Below are positions 53,281-62,269 of a DNA stretch of 64,000 nt, one piece after another; within the stretch, counting starts at the first letter, position 1; the number at the start of each line of letters is the position of its first letter. The position numbers were made by a program, and so were the translations under genes. The DNA is taken from the NCBI GenBank assembly GCA_016282015.1, contig JAEEJS010000001.1, positions 1 through 64,000 on the forward strand, in the 5' to 3' direction. The DNA comes from Bacteroidales bacterium (GTDB lineage Bacteria > Bacteroidota > Bacteroidia > Bacteroidales > F082). Under the pieces are notes generated by a model. It did not search any database, was not told the origin of the DNA, and was given only the letters and a program-made list of their open reading frames with translations.

Positions 53281-53297
53281 TACGTTAAAATAACGTA
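53281..53297. promoter_or_regulatory. Perfect palindrome, candidate operator between divergent genes
   Basis: TACGTTA-AAA-TAACGTA, 7-bp perfect arms around three A. It lies upstream of the MATE -7 box and its right end overlaps the plus-strand -7 box TATATTTG (53296-53303). No regulator gene is adjacent. Confidence 0.5.
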
Positions 53298-53303
53298 TAT
53301 TTG
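53296..53303 (+). promoter_or_regulatory. -7 box of the HEAT-thioredoxin-GH3 operon
   Basis: TATATTTG fits TAnnTTTG; ~79 bases before the ATG at 53382. Confidence 0.5.
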
Positions 53304-53381
53304 TAAACGGAAAAATCTTGAGTATCTAGCAGGATTTTATATTGTAAACGGTTGAAAATAAATAAATTAAAAATTATAAAA

Positions 53382-55022
53382 ATGAAGAAAATCAAGTTTT
53401 TGACAGTGCTTGCGGCTATGATGCTCATAGCACCGCTTAGTGTTTATGCTCAGTATGCTGCTGAGGATGGTGAAAATCAGCCAAGTGTTGTGGATGAATT
53501 TTTCAGATCCGACCCCAAACAGCAGGCCGATGAAATCCAGGGAATGCTTGTCGGTCAATGCGGCGCCTTAAGTTTAATTGTTAACGAGCGCAGCATGGCT
53601 GCAGGTCAGTTAGATAGAAGCAGAGCCGAGGAAATGCTGGTGAGAGTGGCTCAATATGTTGGTCAGAAAGGCAATGACGACTATCATAACATCTTGAGCA
53701 ATGCAATATTTGAATGTATCTCAAATTCTAAAGACGTCGAAAGTAATGTGTTCTTAATCTCGCTTTTTGGCTATTTTGGCGATAACCGCGACTCAGGACG
53801 TTTGTGGGCTATGGTAGAAGACCCTAACTATGCAGATGCAGCCATCAGAGCCGGGGCGAATATTCCGGCATTTGCCGATTACATCACAAAAGACTGTCAT
53901 AAAAGCCAAGGCAATGTGGAATATAAAGGAGCAAAGGCATACGTTATCGGCAAGCTGCAGATGAAAGAAATGGAGCCTATGATTATCTTATGGCTCAAAG
54001 GTGCCGACGCAAAGACTCAGGTCGATATCTACAACGCCCTTTATGAACTTGACAACCCTCAGTCGGCTAAGCTGGTTCAGAAAGGTGCCAAGAAACTCTA
54101 TAAAAGTAAGAATGCTGAAGCCAAAATCGGAGGCATGAAGCTTTTGGTGGAACTAAAATGTGAGGAAGCTCTGCCTTATCTTTACAAAGCTTTGAAAAAC
54201 AAGAATAGGGAAGTGCGCCGCGCGGCTCTCGACCTGCTGGTGCCTTACGCCAACAGCGAGATGTGTGATATGGTTGTGAAGAAATATGCCAAGAAAGACG
54301 CCGTTGCCGATGTGGCAAAATGGCTGGGTGATGTGAAAGACAAGACTCATGTCGACTATCTTGTTGGATTATTGTCTTCAGAAGACAAGCTGACAGTTGA
54401 AGAGGCAGCTATGGCTTTGGGTAAGATTGGCGACCCAGATGGTCTGATGGCTCTTGCCCCAATGGTGGGAGGCAAATATAAAGATGCGGTCGAAGAGGCT
54501 TTGGTTGAGAGCCCAGGAGAAATTGTGCCGGTTTTGAAAAAGGCCATAAGCGGTTCGGATGAACAGGTAATCGGTGTCATGAGAATCCTGGTCAAACGCC
54601 AATGCTACGCTCTTAACATACAACTGCGCCAGTTCCTGATGTATCAGAAAAATTTGGAGATTATGCAGATTGCATACCAGACATTGAAGTATGTGGTGCT
54701 CCCCGGACACGTGTCATTCCTGAAGGAGCAGTTGGAGAACTGCCCGGAGGAGTATGTGAAGGATGTACAGAACGCCTTCATAGTTGCAATGTCCATGGCT
54801 CAACCTCAGCAGAGAGACGATTTTGTCAACAACATGAAGTACGTTCCGGTGGAAGTGTTGCCGCGCTACTACAGGGTGCTGGGCTCGTTCGACACTGAAA
54901 CCAGTGTCAGGAAGCTTGTGGATTGCTATAATGAAGGCATAGACAAAGACGAGGCTTTTTTGGCCTTGAAGACGGTTGATGCCGTTAAATATCAGGAAAT
55001 ACTGAAAGATCTTAAGAAATGA
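53382..55022 (+). CDS. Secreted HEAT-repeat protein
   Basis: 546 residues from the ATG at 53382, which opens a signal peptide (1-24, ending VYAQ). The body is almost fully alpha-helical with repeated HEAT-like pairs of helices (LVELKCEEALPYLYKALKN, NREVRRAALDLL, LTVEEAAMALGKIGDPDGLMAL, KDAVEEALVESPGEIVPVL). Such scaffolds bind other proteins; no enzyme motif is present. It overlaps the thioredoxin-like gene by ATGA, so a periplasmic role together with that protein is likely. Confidence 0.8.
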   Translation: MKKIKFLTVLAAMMLIAPLSVYAQYAAEDGENQPSVVDEFFRSDPKQQADEIQGMLVGQCGALSLIVNERSMAAGQLDRSRAEEMLVRVAQYVGQKGNDDYHNILSNAIFECISNSKDVESNVFLISLFGYFGDNRDSGRLWAMVEDPNYADAAIRAGANIPAFADYITKDCHKSQGNVEYKGAKAYVIGKLQMKEMEPMIILWLKGADAKTQVDIYNALYELDNPQSAKLVQKGAKKLYKSKNAEAKIGGMKLLVELKCEEALPYLYKALKNKNREVRRAALDLLVPYANSEMCDMVVKKYAKKDAVADVAKWLGDVKDKTHVDYLVGLLSSEDKLTVEEAAMALGKIGDPDGLMALAPMVGGKYKDAVEEALVESPGEIVPVLKKAISGSDEQVIGVMRILVKRQCYALNIQLRQFLMYQKNLEIMQIAYQTLKYVVLPGHVSFLKEQLENCPEEYVKDVQNAFIVAMSMAQPQQRDDFVNNMKYVPVEVLPRYYRVLGSFDTETSVRKLVDCYNEGIDKDEAFLALKTVDAVKYQEILKDLKK

Positions 55023-55834
55023 GATTGCTGAAGTCGTTGGCGATAGTTGCGCTGCTGTCTGTCTTCTCCGTTTTGAGAGGGCAGTCGGGGGAGACTATTC
55101 TCGACACCGTCGATTTCAACGACTTAAGTCTGATTGGCACTGAGACGCTCGACACCGCTATAGCATCATATATAGATTCGGCTCAAGACAAGACCAAGCC
55201 GGCCAAAGACCAGATGTACGATATGATACTGGCGGCCGACAATGTGTTGGCTCATGCCAGCTCCAGTTTTGAGATGTACCGTTATGTCTATCAGTTTATG
55301 ATAAGCGGTTTTTCGGCTATGGGAGCTAACATGGTGGTGGATTATATGGTGCATCTGCCGTATTTTGAGTTTGTGGAAGCCGATGATATTCAAGCCGAAG
55401 AGATGAACGAATTGGCCGAGTCGTATAAAAGGGTTAGGATAGGGGTGGATATGCCTGAAATCCAGACACAGACTCTTGATGGAAAGGAGTTCAACCTGAG
55501 TCAGGTTGAGGCGGAAAATGTGGTTTTGCTGTTCTGGTCGAATACCTGCCCCAACTGTCATGAGATGATTAAACAGCTGGCAGAACTTACAGCCAAGCGT
55601 GACGACCTGGTCGTAGTGACTGTATGCGTCTCCAAAGATTTGAAAAGTGTCAGAAAATATTTGAAAAAATCGCATTTGAAAGGGTATCATATTTGTGACG
55701 GAGAGGGCTGGAACTCGCCTGTGGTTGATGCTTATGCCGTGGATATGACACCTTCGCTTTTTCTGTTGAAAGATAAGAAAATTCTTGCAAAACCTATTGA
55801 TATTGAAGAACTTGTAACTATACTTGAGAGATGA
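55019..55834 (+). CDS. Exported TlpA/thioredoxin-like protein
   Basis: 271 residues. Signal peptide about 1-21 (LAIVALLSVFSVLRGQ). Residues ~25-140 are a helical domain of the kind that often precedes the thioredoxin domain in Bacteroidota TlpA-like proteins. The thioredoxin fold (~145-271) has VVLLFWSNTCPNCHEMIKQL with active-site CPNC and the cis-Pro in DMTPSLFLL. Likely a periplasmic thiol-disulfide oxidoreductase. Coupled by four-base overlaps to the HEAT-repeat gene before and the GH3 gene after it. Confidence 0.87.
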   Translation: MRLLKSLAIVALLSVFSVLRGQSGETILDTVDFNDLSLIGTETLDTAIASYIDSAQDKTKPAKDQMYDMILAADNVLAHASSSFEMYRYVYQFMISGFSAMGANMVVDYMVHLPYFEFVEADDIQAEEMNELAESYKRVRIGVDMPEIQTQTLDGKEFNLSQVEAENVVLLFWSNTCPNCHEMIKQLAELTAKRDDLVVVTVCVSKDLKSVRKYLKKSHLKGYHICDGEGWNSPVVDAYAVDMTPSLFLLKDKKILAKPIDIEELVTILER

Positions 55835-58713
55835 GAAAATTATGCTTTTTTGTGGTGATTACGATGCTGGCTCTTACAGCCGGTGCCCAGACTGCTGAAG
55901 ACCGTTGGGTCGACTCGGTGTACCAATCGCTGACCATGGAGCAGCGTGTCGGACAGCTTATCAATGCGAGGGCCAACAATCCCAGTCAGGACTTTATGCC
56001 TTATTTGGACAGTCTCATCTTGAAGTATAACATTGGCGGAGTGACGTTTTTCCGTACTGACGCCGACCGCCTGCTGCATCAGGCTAACCAGTGGCAGTCG
56101 ATGGCGCAGACTCCCTTGATGGTTGCCATAGACGGAGAATGGGGTTTGGGTATGCGTCTGAATGACGGTATCTCGTATCCTTTCCAGATGACACTTGGAG
56201 CCATTCAGAATCAGGAACTTATAGCCGAGATGGGCGAGCAGATAGCTGAGCAGTGCCGCCGTCTGGGAATCAATGTCAATCTGGCGCCGGATATAGATGT
56301 CAATAACGAACCGACCAACCCTGTCATTGGAATGCGCAGCTTTGGCGAAGACCCTCAGGCAGTGGCCGAACGAGGCACTCAATACGCTCTGGCACTTCAG
56401 AACAACGGTGTGCTGCCGACCATGAAACACTTCCCGGGACATGGCGACACTAAGACCGACTCGCATCTTACCCTGCCTATGGTCGACAAAAAGCTGAAAG
56501 ACATACAGAAGACCGAGCTTTATCCTTTTAAATACTTGATTGAGCACGATGTGGCGGGAGCCATGGTGGGCCATCTTTACATGCCGGCATTGGAACCAGT
56601 TAAGAACACATCGTCTTCGCTTTCGAAAAACGTGGTGAATGACCTTCTGAAGCAGGAGATGGGGTTTGACGGAATCATCTTCACCGATGCTCTCGACATG
56701 AAGGGTGCCTACGTGGGCCACGACCCCGACAGTGTGGGATTGCGCGCTCTGATGGCCGGCAACGACGTGCTGCTGATGCCTTTGAACCCTTGGAGAACCC
56801 TGGATATTATTGCCGAGATGGCATATTACGACTATTTTGTCTACAAAAGAGTGGAGGAGTCATGCAAGAAGATTTTGAGATACAAATACCGTCTCGGTCT
56901 CGATCAATACCAACCACAGCCCGAGTATCCTGTGTACAACGACCTGCATCTGGCCCAGTATGACAATCTGAAGCAACGCCTTTACAACGAGGCCGTGACT
57001 CTGATAAAGAATAAAAAAGGAGTGTTGCCGCTTGACAAGGAGAAATCCATAGCTGTCATCACTTTCGGTAAGACCGACAATGTGGCTAAAAAGCTGAAAG
57101 AGGAAGGCTACAACGTGCATTCCTATCTCATCGATGAAAGGCTGAACAAGAGCGAGAAGAAGCGCATTACCAAGGAGTTGGATTTGTACAACGTGGTGAT
57201 AGTAAGCGTGCAGAATACTTCGATATTCGCATACAAGAACTTCGGCATCACTCGGGATGTGGTGGAGTTTGTGAAAGAGATAAGCGCCAAACAGAGAATA
57301 GTGTTCGACTTGTTTGCCTGCCCATATGCCTTCAACAAATTTGAGTTCAAGAAAGATCCAAATGCCATCATAATAGGATATGAGGACAACCGCATGACGG
57401 TGAATGCCGTGGTGGATGTAATGACTGGCAAGCTGAACCCTGTCGGACGTTTGCCTGTGAGCATCAGCAGGAAGTACAAAAAGGGGAGTGGCTTGAGCTA
57501 TGAGGGTATGCTGACCCCTGAGACTCTTCCTGTGGAACTAATTGACAATCAATATATTGCAAAGATTGACTCTATCGCTTTGGACGGCATAGAGATGCAG
57601 GCTTATCCTGGTTGCCAAATTATCGCTTTGAAGGACGGCAAGGTCATATATGACAAGTGTTTTGGCACCTTCACTTACGAGGGCGACCATCAGGTGCAGG
57701 GCGACGACGTTTACGACATAGCGTCTTTGACAAAGGTGTTTGCCACCACATTTGCAATAATGAAGCTGTTCGACGAGGGTAAGATCAGCCTCGAAAGCAA
57801 GCTGAGCGACTACTTCCCGTACCTGCGCCAGACCGACAAGGGCGATGTCAAGATCATTGAGATAATGACACATCAGGCCGGACTGACCGCATGGCTTCCG
57901 GTGTACAAGAAAACCGTTGTGGACGGCAAGCCCGACGCCAGTTTCTACAGGCAGAACATAGACGAGGATCACACAGTGCGTGTGGCCAAGGGGATGTATA
58001 TTTCGGAGGAATTCCGCTATGAGCTTTTCGATGTGGTCAAGGAATCGCCGACAAACGAAAAGAAATACAAATACAGCGACCTGGGCTTCTATTATCTGCC
58101 TCAGATAGTGGAGTTGGTTACCAACCAGCCGTTTGAGAAATATTTGGAGGAGAATTTCTATAAGCCGTTGAATCTGAACCATATCTTCTACAGACCGTTG
58201 AAGCATATTTCGGCTGAGAAGATAGCGCCAACAGAGAACGACACAGTGTTTAGAATGCAGCTTTTGCGTGGCGACGTGCACGATCAGGCGGCGGCGTTGA
58301 TGGGCGGAGTTTCAGGTCACGCCGGTCTGTTCGCCGACGCCCGCGACCTCGCTGTCATGATGCAGCTGTTGCTCGACAACGGATACGCAAACAACCGCCA
58401 GTTCCTGTCTGAATACACCATTAGGAAGTTCACCTCGGCGCCTTTTGCCGACAATCTGAACCGTCGCGGCATAGGCTTCGACAAACCGGAGGTTGACCCT
58501 AGCGTGCCATACTACACTCCATCGAAGCAGGCTTCGATGAGGAGCTTCGGACATACAGGCTTTACAGGCACTTTCGCCTGGGCCGACCCTGAGAACAACC
58601 TCATAGTGATATTCCTGTCGAACCGTATCTGTCCGGACGCCTCCAACAACAAGTTGGCGCAAAACGACATTCGGACAAAGATTCACGAGTTGTTCTACAA
58701 GGCGGTGAAGTAG
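55831..58713 (+). CDS. GH3 beta-N-acetylhexosaminidase-like domain fused to class C beta-lactamase-like serine hydrolase
   Basis: 960 residues. Signal peptide 1-19 (ending AGAQ). Residues ~25-560: glycoside hydrolase family 3 with the NagZ-type loop KHFPGHGDTKTDSH and probable nucleophile Asp286 in GIIFTDALDM, followed by the GH3 C-terminal sandwich. Residues ~580-960: penicillin-binding-protein/AmpC-like serine hydrolase with SxxK motif Ser632-Leu-Thr-Lys635 (DIASLTKVF), a YSD motif (KYKYSDLGFYY) and late FGHTGFTGTF in place of KTG. A combined cell-wall role, cutting glycan and peptide or D-amino-acid ester bonds, is likely. Last gene of a three-gene operon coupled by ATGA overlaps. Confidence 0.9.
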   Translation: MRKLCFFVVITMLALTAGAQTAEDRWVDSVYQSLTMEQRVGQLINARANNPSQDFMPYLDSLILKYNIGGVTFFRTDADRLLHQANQWQSMAQTPLMVAIDGEWGLGMRLNDGISYPFQMTLGAIQNQELIAEMGEQIAEQCRRLGINVNLAPDIDVNNEPTNPVIGMRSFGEDPQAVAERGTQYALALQNNGVLPTMKHFPGHGDTKTDSHLTLPMVDKKLKDIQKTELYPFKYLIEHDVAGAMVGHLYMPALEPVKNTSSSLSKNVVNDLLKQEMGFDGIIFTDALDMKGAYVGHDPDSVGLRALMAGNDVLLMPLNPWRTLDIIAEMAYYDYFVYKRVEESCKKILRYKYRLGLDQYQPQPEYPVYNDLHLAQYDNLKQRLYNEAVTLIKNKKGVLPLDKEKSIAVITFGKTDNVAKKLKEEGYNVHSYLIDERLNKSEKKRITKELDLYNVVIVSVQNTSIFAYKNFGITRDVVEFVKEISAKQRIVFDLFACPYAFNKFEFKKDPNAIIIGYEDNRMTVNAVVDVMTGKLNPVGRLPVSISRKYKKGSGLSYEGMLTPETLPVELIDNQYIAKIDSIALDGIEMQAYPGCQIIALKDGKVIYDKCFGTFTYEGDHQVQGDDVYDIASLTKVFATTFAIMKLFDEGKISLESKLSDYFPYLRQTDKGDVKIIEIMTHQAGLTAWLPVYKKTVVDGKPDASFYRQNIDEDHTVRVAKGMYISEEFRYELFDVVKESPTNEKKYKYSDLGFYYLPQIVELVTNQPFEKYLEENFYKPLNLNHIFYRPLKHISAEKIAPTENDTVFRMQLLRGDVHDQAAALMGGVSGHAGLFADARDLAVMMQLLLDNGYANNRQFLSEYTIRKFTSAPFADNLNRRGIGFDKPEVDPSVPYYTPSKQASMRSFGHTGFTGTFAWADPENNLIVIFLSNRICPDASNNKLAQNDIRTKIHELFYKAVK

Positions 58714-58727
58714 GGTTGAAGTTTATA

Positions 58728-58758
58728 TTTGAGAATATCAGTTTTATATATAATTTTG
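58728..58758 (+). promoter_or_regulatory. Promoter of murL-murD
   Basis: TTTG (58728-58731), 19-base spacer, TAATTTTG (58751-58758): the best match in the window to the Bacteroidota -33/-7 consensus. The ATG follows 16 bases later. Confidence 0.75.
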
Positions 58759-58774
58759 TAAATCATTATTGAAA

Positions 58775-60136
58775 ATGTCAAATCAAGCTAAATATGATTC
58801 TTTGAGGGAAAAATTTGAATTTTTCTGCTTCCAAGGTTATAAATATTCCGTGGAAAACGGGAACTTTTATGCAAAATTTGACTTTTATATCTCGTCGGAC
58901 AAGGAGAAAATTGAGTTTCACCCATGCTTTGAGATTCCGGCACGGCCGTTTTATCATTGGAACGATATTCCGAAGCCCTTGCTCGAAAACCTGATTTTCC
59001 ACATTGGAATGATAGAGCTGGTAAGCTATTGGAAAATCGCCTGTCCTAAAAAGGTGGTCGTCAAGCCTTATCACTTGAACGAAGAACAGATTCGCTGGTG
59101 GAAGAAATTGTATTTCAACGGTTTGGGAGAGTTTTTCTATGTTAACGGCATCAAGGCCAAAATGGACGATTTCATGACTGTTGAAAGCGGCAGCTCGCAG
59201 TTGCCTTTGCCGGGCCGTACCGATTTGCTGCAAGAGCGGACTCTGGTCCCGGTGGGCGGCGGCAAAGACTCAGTCGTCACGCTAGAGATGCTGCGCACTC
59301 GCATGCCTATCATTCCGATGATTATCAATCCCCGTGGCGCGACTACGGAATGTGTTGCCGCCGCCGGTCTGGACGCCGACAGTACAGCGGTGGTGCGCCG
59401 AACACTCGACCCGACCATGCTTCGCATGAATGCCGAAGGTTATCTAAACGGACACACTCCTTTCTCGGCCATGCTGGCTTTCTATACGGTATTGCTTGGC
59501 TTTGCGACACAGTCCAGATATATAGCCCTGTCAAACGAGTCGTCGGCCAACGAGCCAACGGTGCCAGACACCGAAATCAACCATCAGTACAGCAAGTCGG
59601 TGGCATACGAGAACGATTTCAGAAGATATGTGGCCAACTATATTGATCCGGAAATACAATATTTCAGCTTCCTGCGTCCGCTAAACGAACTTCAGATAGC
59701 CATGCTGTTCAGTCGCGCCAAAGCCTACCATAAGGTTTTCAAGAGTTGCAATGCTGGCTCGAAGACGGACTCGTGGTGCGGCCGCTGCCCGAAATGCCTA
59801 TTCACCTGGCTAGCCCTGTCGCCCTTCATATCCAGAAACGAGCTAACCGACATCTTTGGCAAGGACCTGCTGAAAGACAACAATCTTCGCCCAATACTTG
59901 ACCAGCTGGACGGCTCGGTCGAGGTGAAGCCCTTCGAATGCGTGGGCACGGTGGGAGAGGTGCGCGCCTGCGTCAACAATATTTTGCGACACGACAACAA
60001 TCTGACCGGCACCATACTGGACGGAGTCGCATCTACCGACGATTCGTCAGTTGCCGACTATATCTCACAATTCGACGAAGGGAACAATCTTCCCGACTTG
60101 TTCAAAAACATTTTGAAGGAGGCTTTGAATGGTTAA
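58775..60136 (+). CDS. murL: MurL-like UDP-MurNAc-L-Ala-L-Glu epimerase
   Basis: 453 residues from the ATG at 58775. The N-terminal ~150 residues contain conserved aromatic segments (EKIEFHPCFEIPARPFYHW). Then comes a PP-loop ATP pyrophosphatase-like core: TLVPVGGGKDSVVTLEML, IINPRGATTECVAAAG, ALSNESSANEPTVPDTEINHQYSKS-type stretch (59528-59600), and SWCGRCPKCLFTWLALSPF near the C-terminus. These features match MurL, first described in Xanthomonas, which uses ATP to epimerise the terminal L-Glu of UDP-MurNAc-L-Ala-L-Glu. Its 8-base overlap with a murD-type gene, the same partnership as in Xanthomonas (murD2-murL), strengthens the call. Activity not proven here. Confidence 0.82.
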   Translation: MSNQAKYDSLREKFEFFCFQGYKYSVENGNFYAKFDFYISSDKEKIEFHPCFEIPARPFYHWNDIPKPLLENLIFHIGMIELVSYWKIACPKKVVVKPYHLNEEQIRWWKKLYFNGLGEFFYVNGIKAKMDDFMTVESGSSQLPLPGRTDLLQERTLVPVGGGKDSVVTLEMLRTRMPIIPMIINPRGATTECVAAAGLDADSTAVVRRTLDPTMLRMNAEGYLNGHTPFSAMLAFYTVLLGFATQSRYIALSNESSANEPTVPDTEINHQYSKSVAYENDFRRYVANYIDPEIQYFSFLRPLNELQIAMLFSRAKAYHKVFKSCNAGSKTDSWCGRCPKCLFTWLALSPFISRNELTDIFGKDLLKDNNLRPILDQLDGSVEVKPFECVGTVGEVRACVNNILRHDNNLTGTILDGVASTDDSSVADYISQFDEGNNLPDLFKNILKEALNG

Positions 60137-61418
60137 ACTCAACAAGATATTCAAACGGCTGAGGGGCAAACGCATACTCATACTCGGTTTCGGACGCGAG
60201 GGCCGTTCGTCATTGGCGTTCATACAGAAGTTTCTGCCTCACGCCTCGGTCGGCATAGCCGACAAGAACGCCGACGCCTTTAAAAACCTTGTAGTCAACA
60301 CTGAAAATCCAATAGCCACCTATTCCGGCGAGGATTACTACAAAGCGGTCGACTATTATGACATAGTGCTGAAAACTCCGGGCATATCCCTGAAAGACAA
60401 GGATGTAGACCTTTCAAAGATAACCTCCCAGACCGATTTGTTCCTGGAGGAATTCCATAAACAAATAATTGGGGTGACTGGTACAAAGGGCAAAAGCACC
60501 ACTTCAACCCTGATATATCATCTGCTGAAAGAGTCGGGGAGAGACGCTTTTCTGGCCGGTAACATAGGCATACCGATTTTCGATATCATAGAGAAAATCA
60601 ATGAGAAATCCATAATAGTGTTCGAACTTTCGGCTCATCAGCTGCAGTTTATCCGCCGCAGCCCGCATATCGGCATACTGCTCAATGTGTTTGAGGAGCA
60701 TCTCGACCATTTTGGCACTTTCGAGGCATATCGCGATGCCAAGTTCAACATTATCAGGAAGATGGACGAGCGTGACTGGGCTGTTACCAACGACGAATTC
60801 TGTTATAGGGCATCCCAGCTGATGCTCCATTCACTTAACTATCAGTATTACGATTTCGATGTGCAGTGGGACGAGCTGCCTCTGAAAGGCGCTCATAACT
60901 GCTTGAATGTCAAGGCGGCGCTCTGTGCCATACAAGCCTTCGGCATACCGGTGGCTGAGGTGATACCTCATCTTTACACCTTCACTCCTTTGGAGCACCG
61001 TCAGGAGTTGGTCGGCACTTTCAACGGGGTCACTTTTTACAATGACAGTATTTCCACTATTCCTCAAGCTGCAATAGCAGCCATACAGACAGTGCCTGGC
61101 GTGAAATTCCTGCTGCTGGGTGGTTTCGACCGTGAGATTGACTACCGTCCGCTCATCTCATATCTGACACAACACCCGGTGGAGCATGTTCTGTACACCG
61201 GCAGAGCCGGAAACAGAATGCATCAAATGCTTTGTGAGGCTGGTTACAAATGCGACACGGACTTGTTCAACAACCTGGAGGAAGCTTTCGATATAATCCG
61301 AAAGAAAGCCATAAAGGGTGACGTGGTATTGCTTTCGCCTGCGGCAGCGAGTTACGACCAATACAAAAACTTCGAGGAAAGAGGCTCGAAGTTTAAAGAG
61401 TTTGCCAGAAAATTCTAA
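60129..61418 (+). CDS. murD: MurD-type UDP-MurNAc-L-Ala:glutamate ligase (probably MurD2, L-Glu-specific)
   Basis: 429 residues. Mur ligase: N-terminal Rossmann domain (ILILGFGREGRSSLAFIQ), ATP loop GVTGTKGKSTTSTLIYHLL, FELSAHQLQFI, NVFEEHLDHFGTFEAY and C-terminal HRQELVGTFNGVTFYNDSISTIPQAA with LLLGGFDREIDYRPL and LSPAAASYDQY. The sequence alone cannot tell whether D- or L-Glu is added; the coupled murL upstream suggests L-Glu followed by epimerisation. Only six bases separate its stop from the convergent lipoprotein gene, with no terminator between. Confidence 0.88.
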   Translation: MVKLNKIFKRLRGKRILILGFGREGRSSLAFIQKFLPHASVGIADKNADAFKNLVVNTENPIATYSGEDYYKAVDYYDIVLKTPGISLKDKDVDLSKITSQTDLFLEEFHKQIIGVTGTKGKSTTSTLIYHLLKESGRDAFLAGNIGIPIFDIIEKINEKSIIVFELSAHQLQFIRRSPHIGILLNVFEEHLDHFGTFEAYRDAKFNIIRKMDERDWAVTNDEFCYRASQLMLHSLNYQYYDFDVQWDELPLKGAHNCLNVKAALCAIQAFGIPVAEVIPHLYTFTPLEHRQELVGTFNGVTFYNDSISTIPQAAIAAIQTVPGVKFLLLGGFDREIDYRPLISYLTQHPVEHVLYTGRAGNRMHQMLCEAGYKCDTDLFNNLEEAFDIIRKKAIKGDVVLLSPAAASYDQYKNFEERGSKFKEFARKF

Positions 61419-61424
61419 ACTGAT

Positions 61425-62162
61425 TTATCTGTTTGTTCCCAGGGCTTTGCGAGGCATGCCGAGACGGTTCTCCGATTCATGGTAATAGAACAGCAGAGTC
61501 TCGTTATATTGGTTGCCCGAAGGATATTTTCCCAAAATCACATGCTCTTCAACCTTGTTGCGGTATAAGCAAGTAAGCACCGAGTCGGTTTCTGTCAAGT
61601 GCAGGTAAACTGTATCCACTGGGTTGAAGTTTTCGGTCAGGTAGTTTTCCAGGAGATAATCAACTCCATTGCGGATGTACAGGTCGGCTTCTATATATTT
61701 GCCGTCGTTGAAGAAGAAATCCATCTCGCCGCAGGCCCATGAATAATAACCTTCGTCAGTCTTCATAGTGTAAACATATACCAAGGTGCCGGCGTCGTTG
61801 TATCCTGACTGGTATGGGTCTCCGTACAATGATCTGACATGGCTTGATGAGCATCCGAACTCGAAAGTGGGCTGTATGAACAGTGACACGTTGGCGCCCA
61901 CTGTCATGCTTTTGTAGCCATTGTCCATGGTTATCTGGGTGCTTCCGACGTTTTTGCCATACAATTTACCGTCTTTCGGCTCCACAACAAGAGGGTTGGC
62001 CGAGGTGAAAGTGATGTCGTAATCTGATGACACATTAACTTTGTAATTGTCACGCAAGGCTATCTGCAAAGGGTCGGTATCTTTGAAATCCAAATTCTTC
62101 GATTTGTTGCATCCTGTAGCTAATGCGGCTATGATGACCATTAAAAACAGAGTCTTTTTCAT
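61425..62162 (-). CDS. Lipoprotein of unknown function with Ig-like N-terminal domain
   Basis: 245 residues. Lipoprotein signal with lipobox ALATGC (Cys18). About 25-95 looks like a bacterial Ig-like (Big_2-type) domain (FTSANPLVVEPKDGKLYGKNVGSTQITMD pattern). The rest is an unrecognised beta-rich domain with aromatic residues (YYSWACGEMDFFFNDGKYIEADLYI). Probably periplasmic or surface attached. Own -7 box TAATTTTG on the minus strand at 62189-62182. Confidence 0.75.
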   Translation of the reverse strand: MKKTLFLMVIIAALATGCNKSKNLDFKDTDPLQIALRDNYKVNVSSDYDITFTSANPLVVEPKDGKLYGKNVGSTQITMDNGYKSMTVGANVSLFIQPTFEFGCSSSHVRSLYGDPYQSGYNDAGTLVYVYTMKTDEGYYSWACGEMDFFFNDGKYIEADLYIRNGVDYLLENYLTENFNPVDTVYLHLTETDSVLTCLYRNKVEEHVILGKYPSGNQYNETLLFYYHESENRLGMPRKALGTNR

Positions 62163-62181
62163 ATCAATAAAAATTATGATG

Positions 62182-62189
62182 CAAAATTA
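62182..62189 (-). promoter_or_regulatory. -7 box of the Ig-like lipoprotein gene
   Basis: TAATTTTG on the minus strand followed by CA, about 20 bases before the start codon at 62162. Confidence 0.5.
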
Positions 62190-62222
62190 TAAAATAATTA
62201 CGGAAGTTTGAAGAAAAAAAAT

Positions 62223-62230
62223 TAAATTTG
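62223..62230 (+). promoter_or_regulatory. -7 box of gcvP
   Basis: TAAATTTG followed by CA, 39 bases before the gcvP ATG; divergent from the lipoprotein promoter. Confidence 0.5.
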
Positions 62231-62269
62231 CACGTTTAAGAAAACAAGGATTAATTAAAATATAACTCT

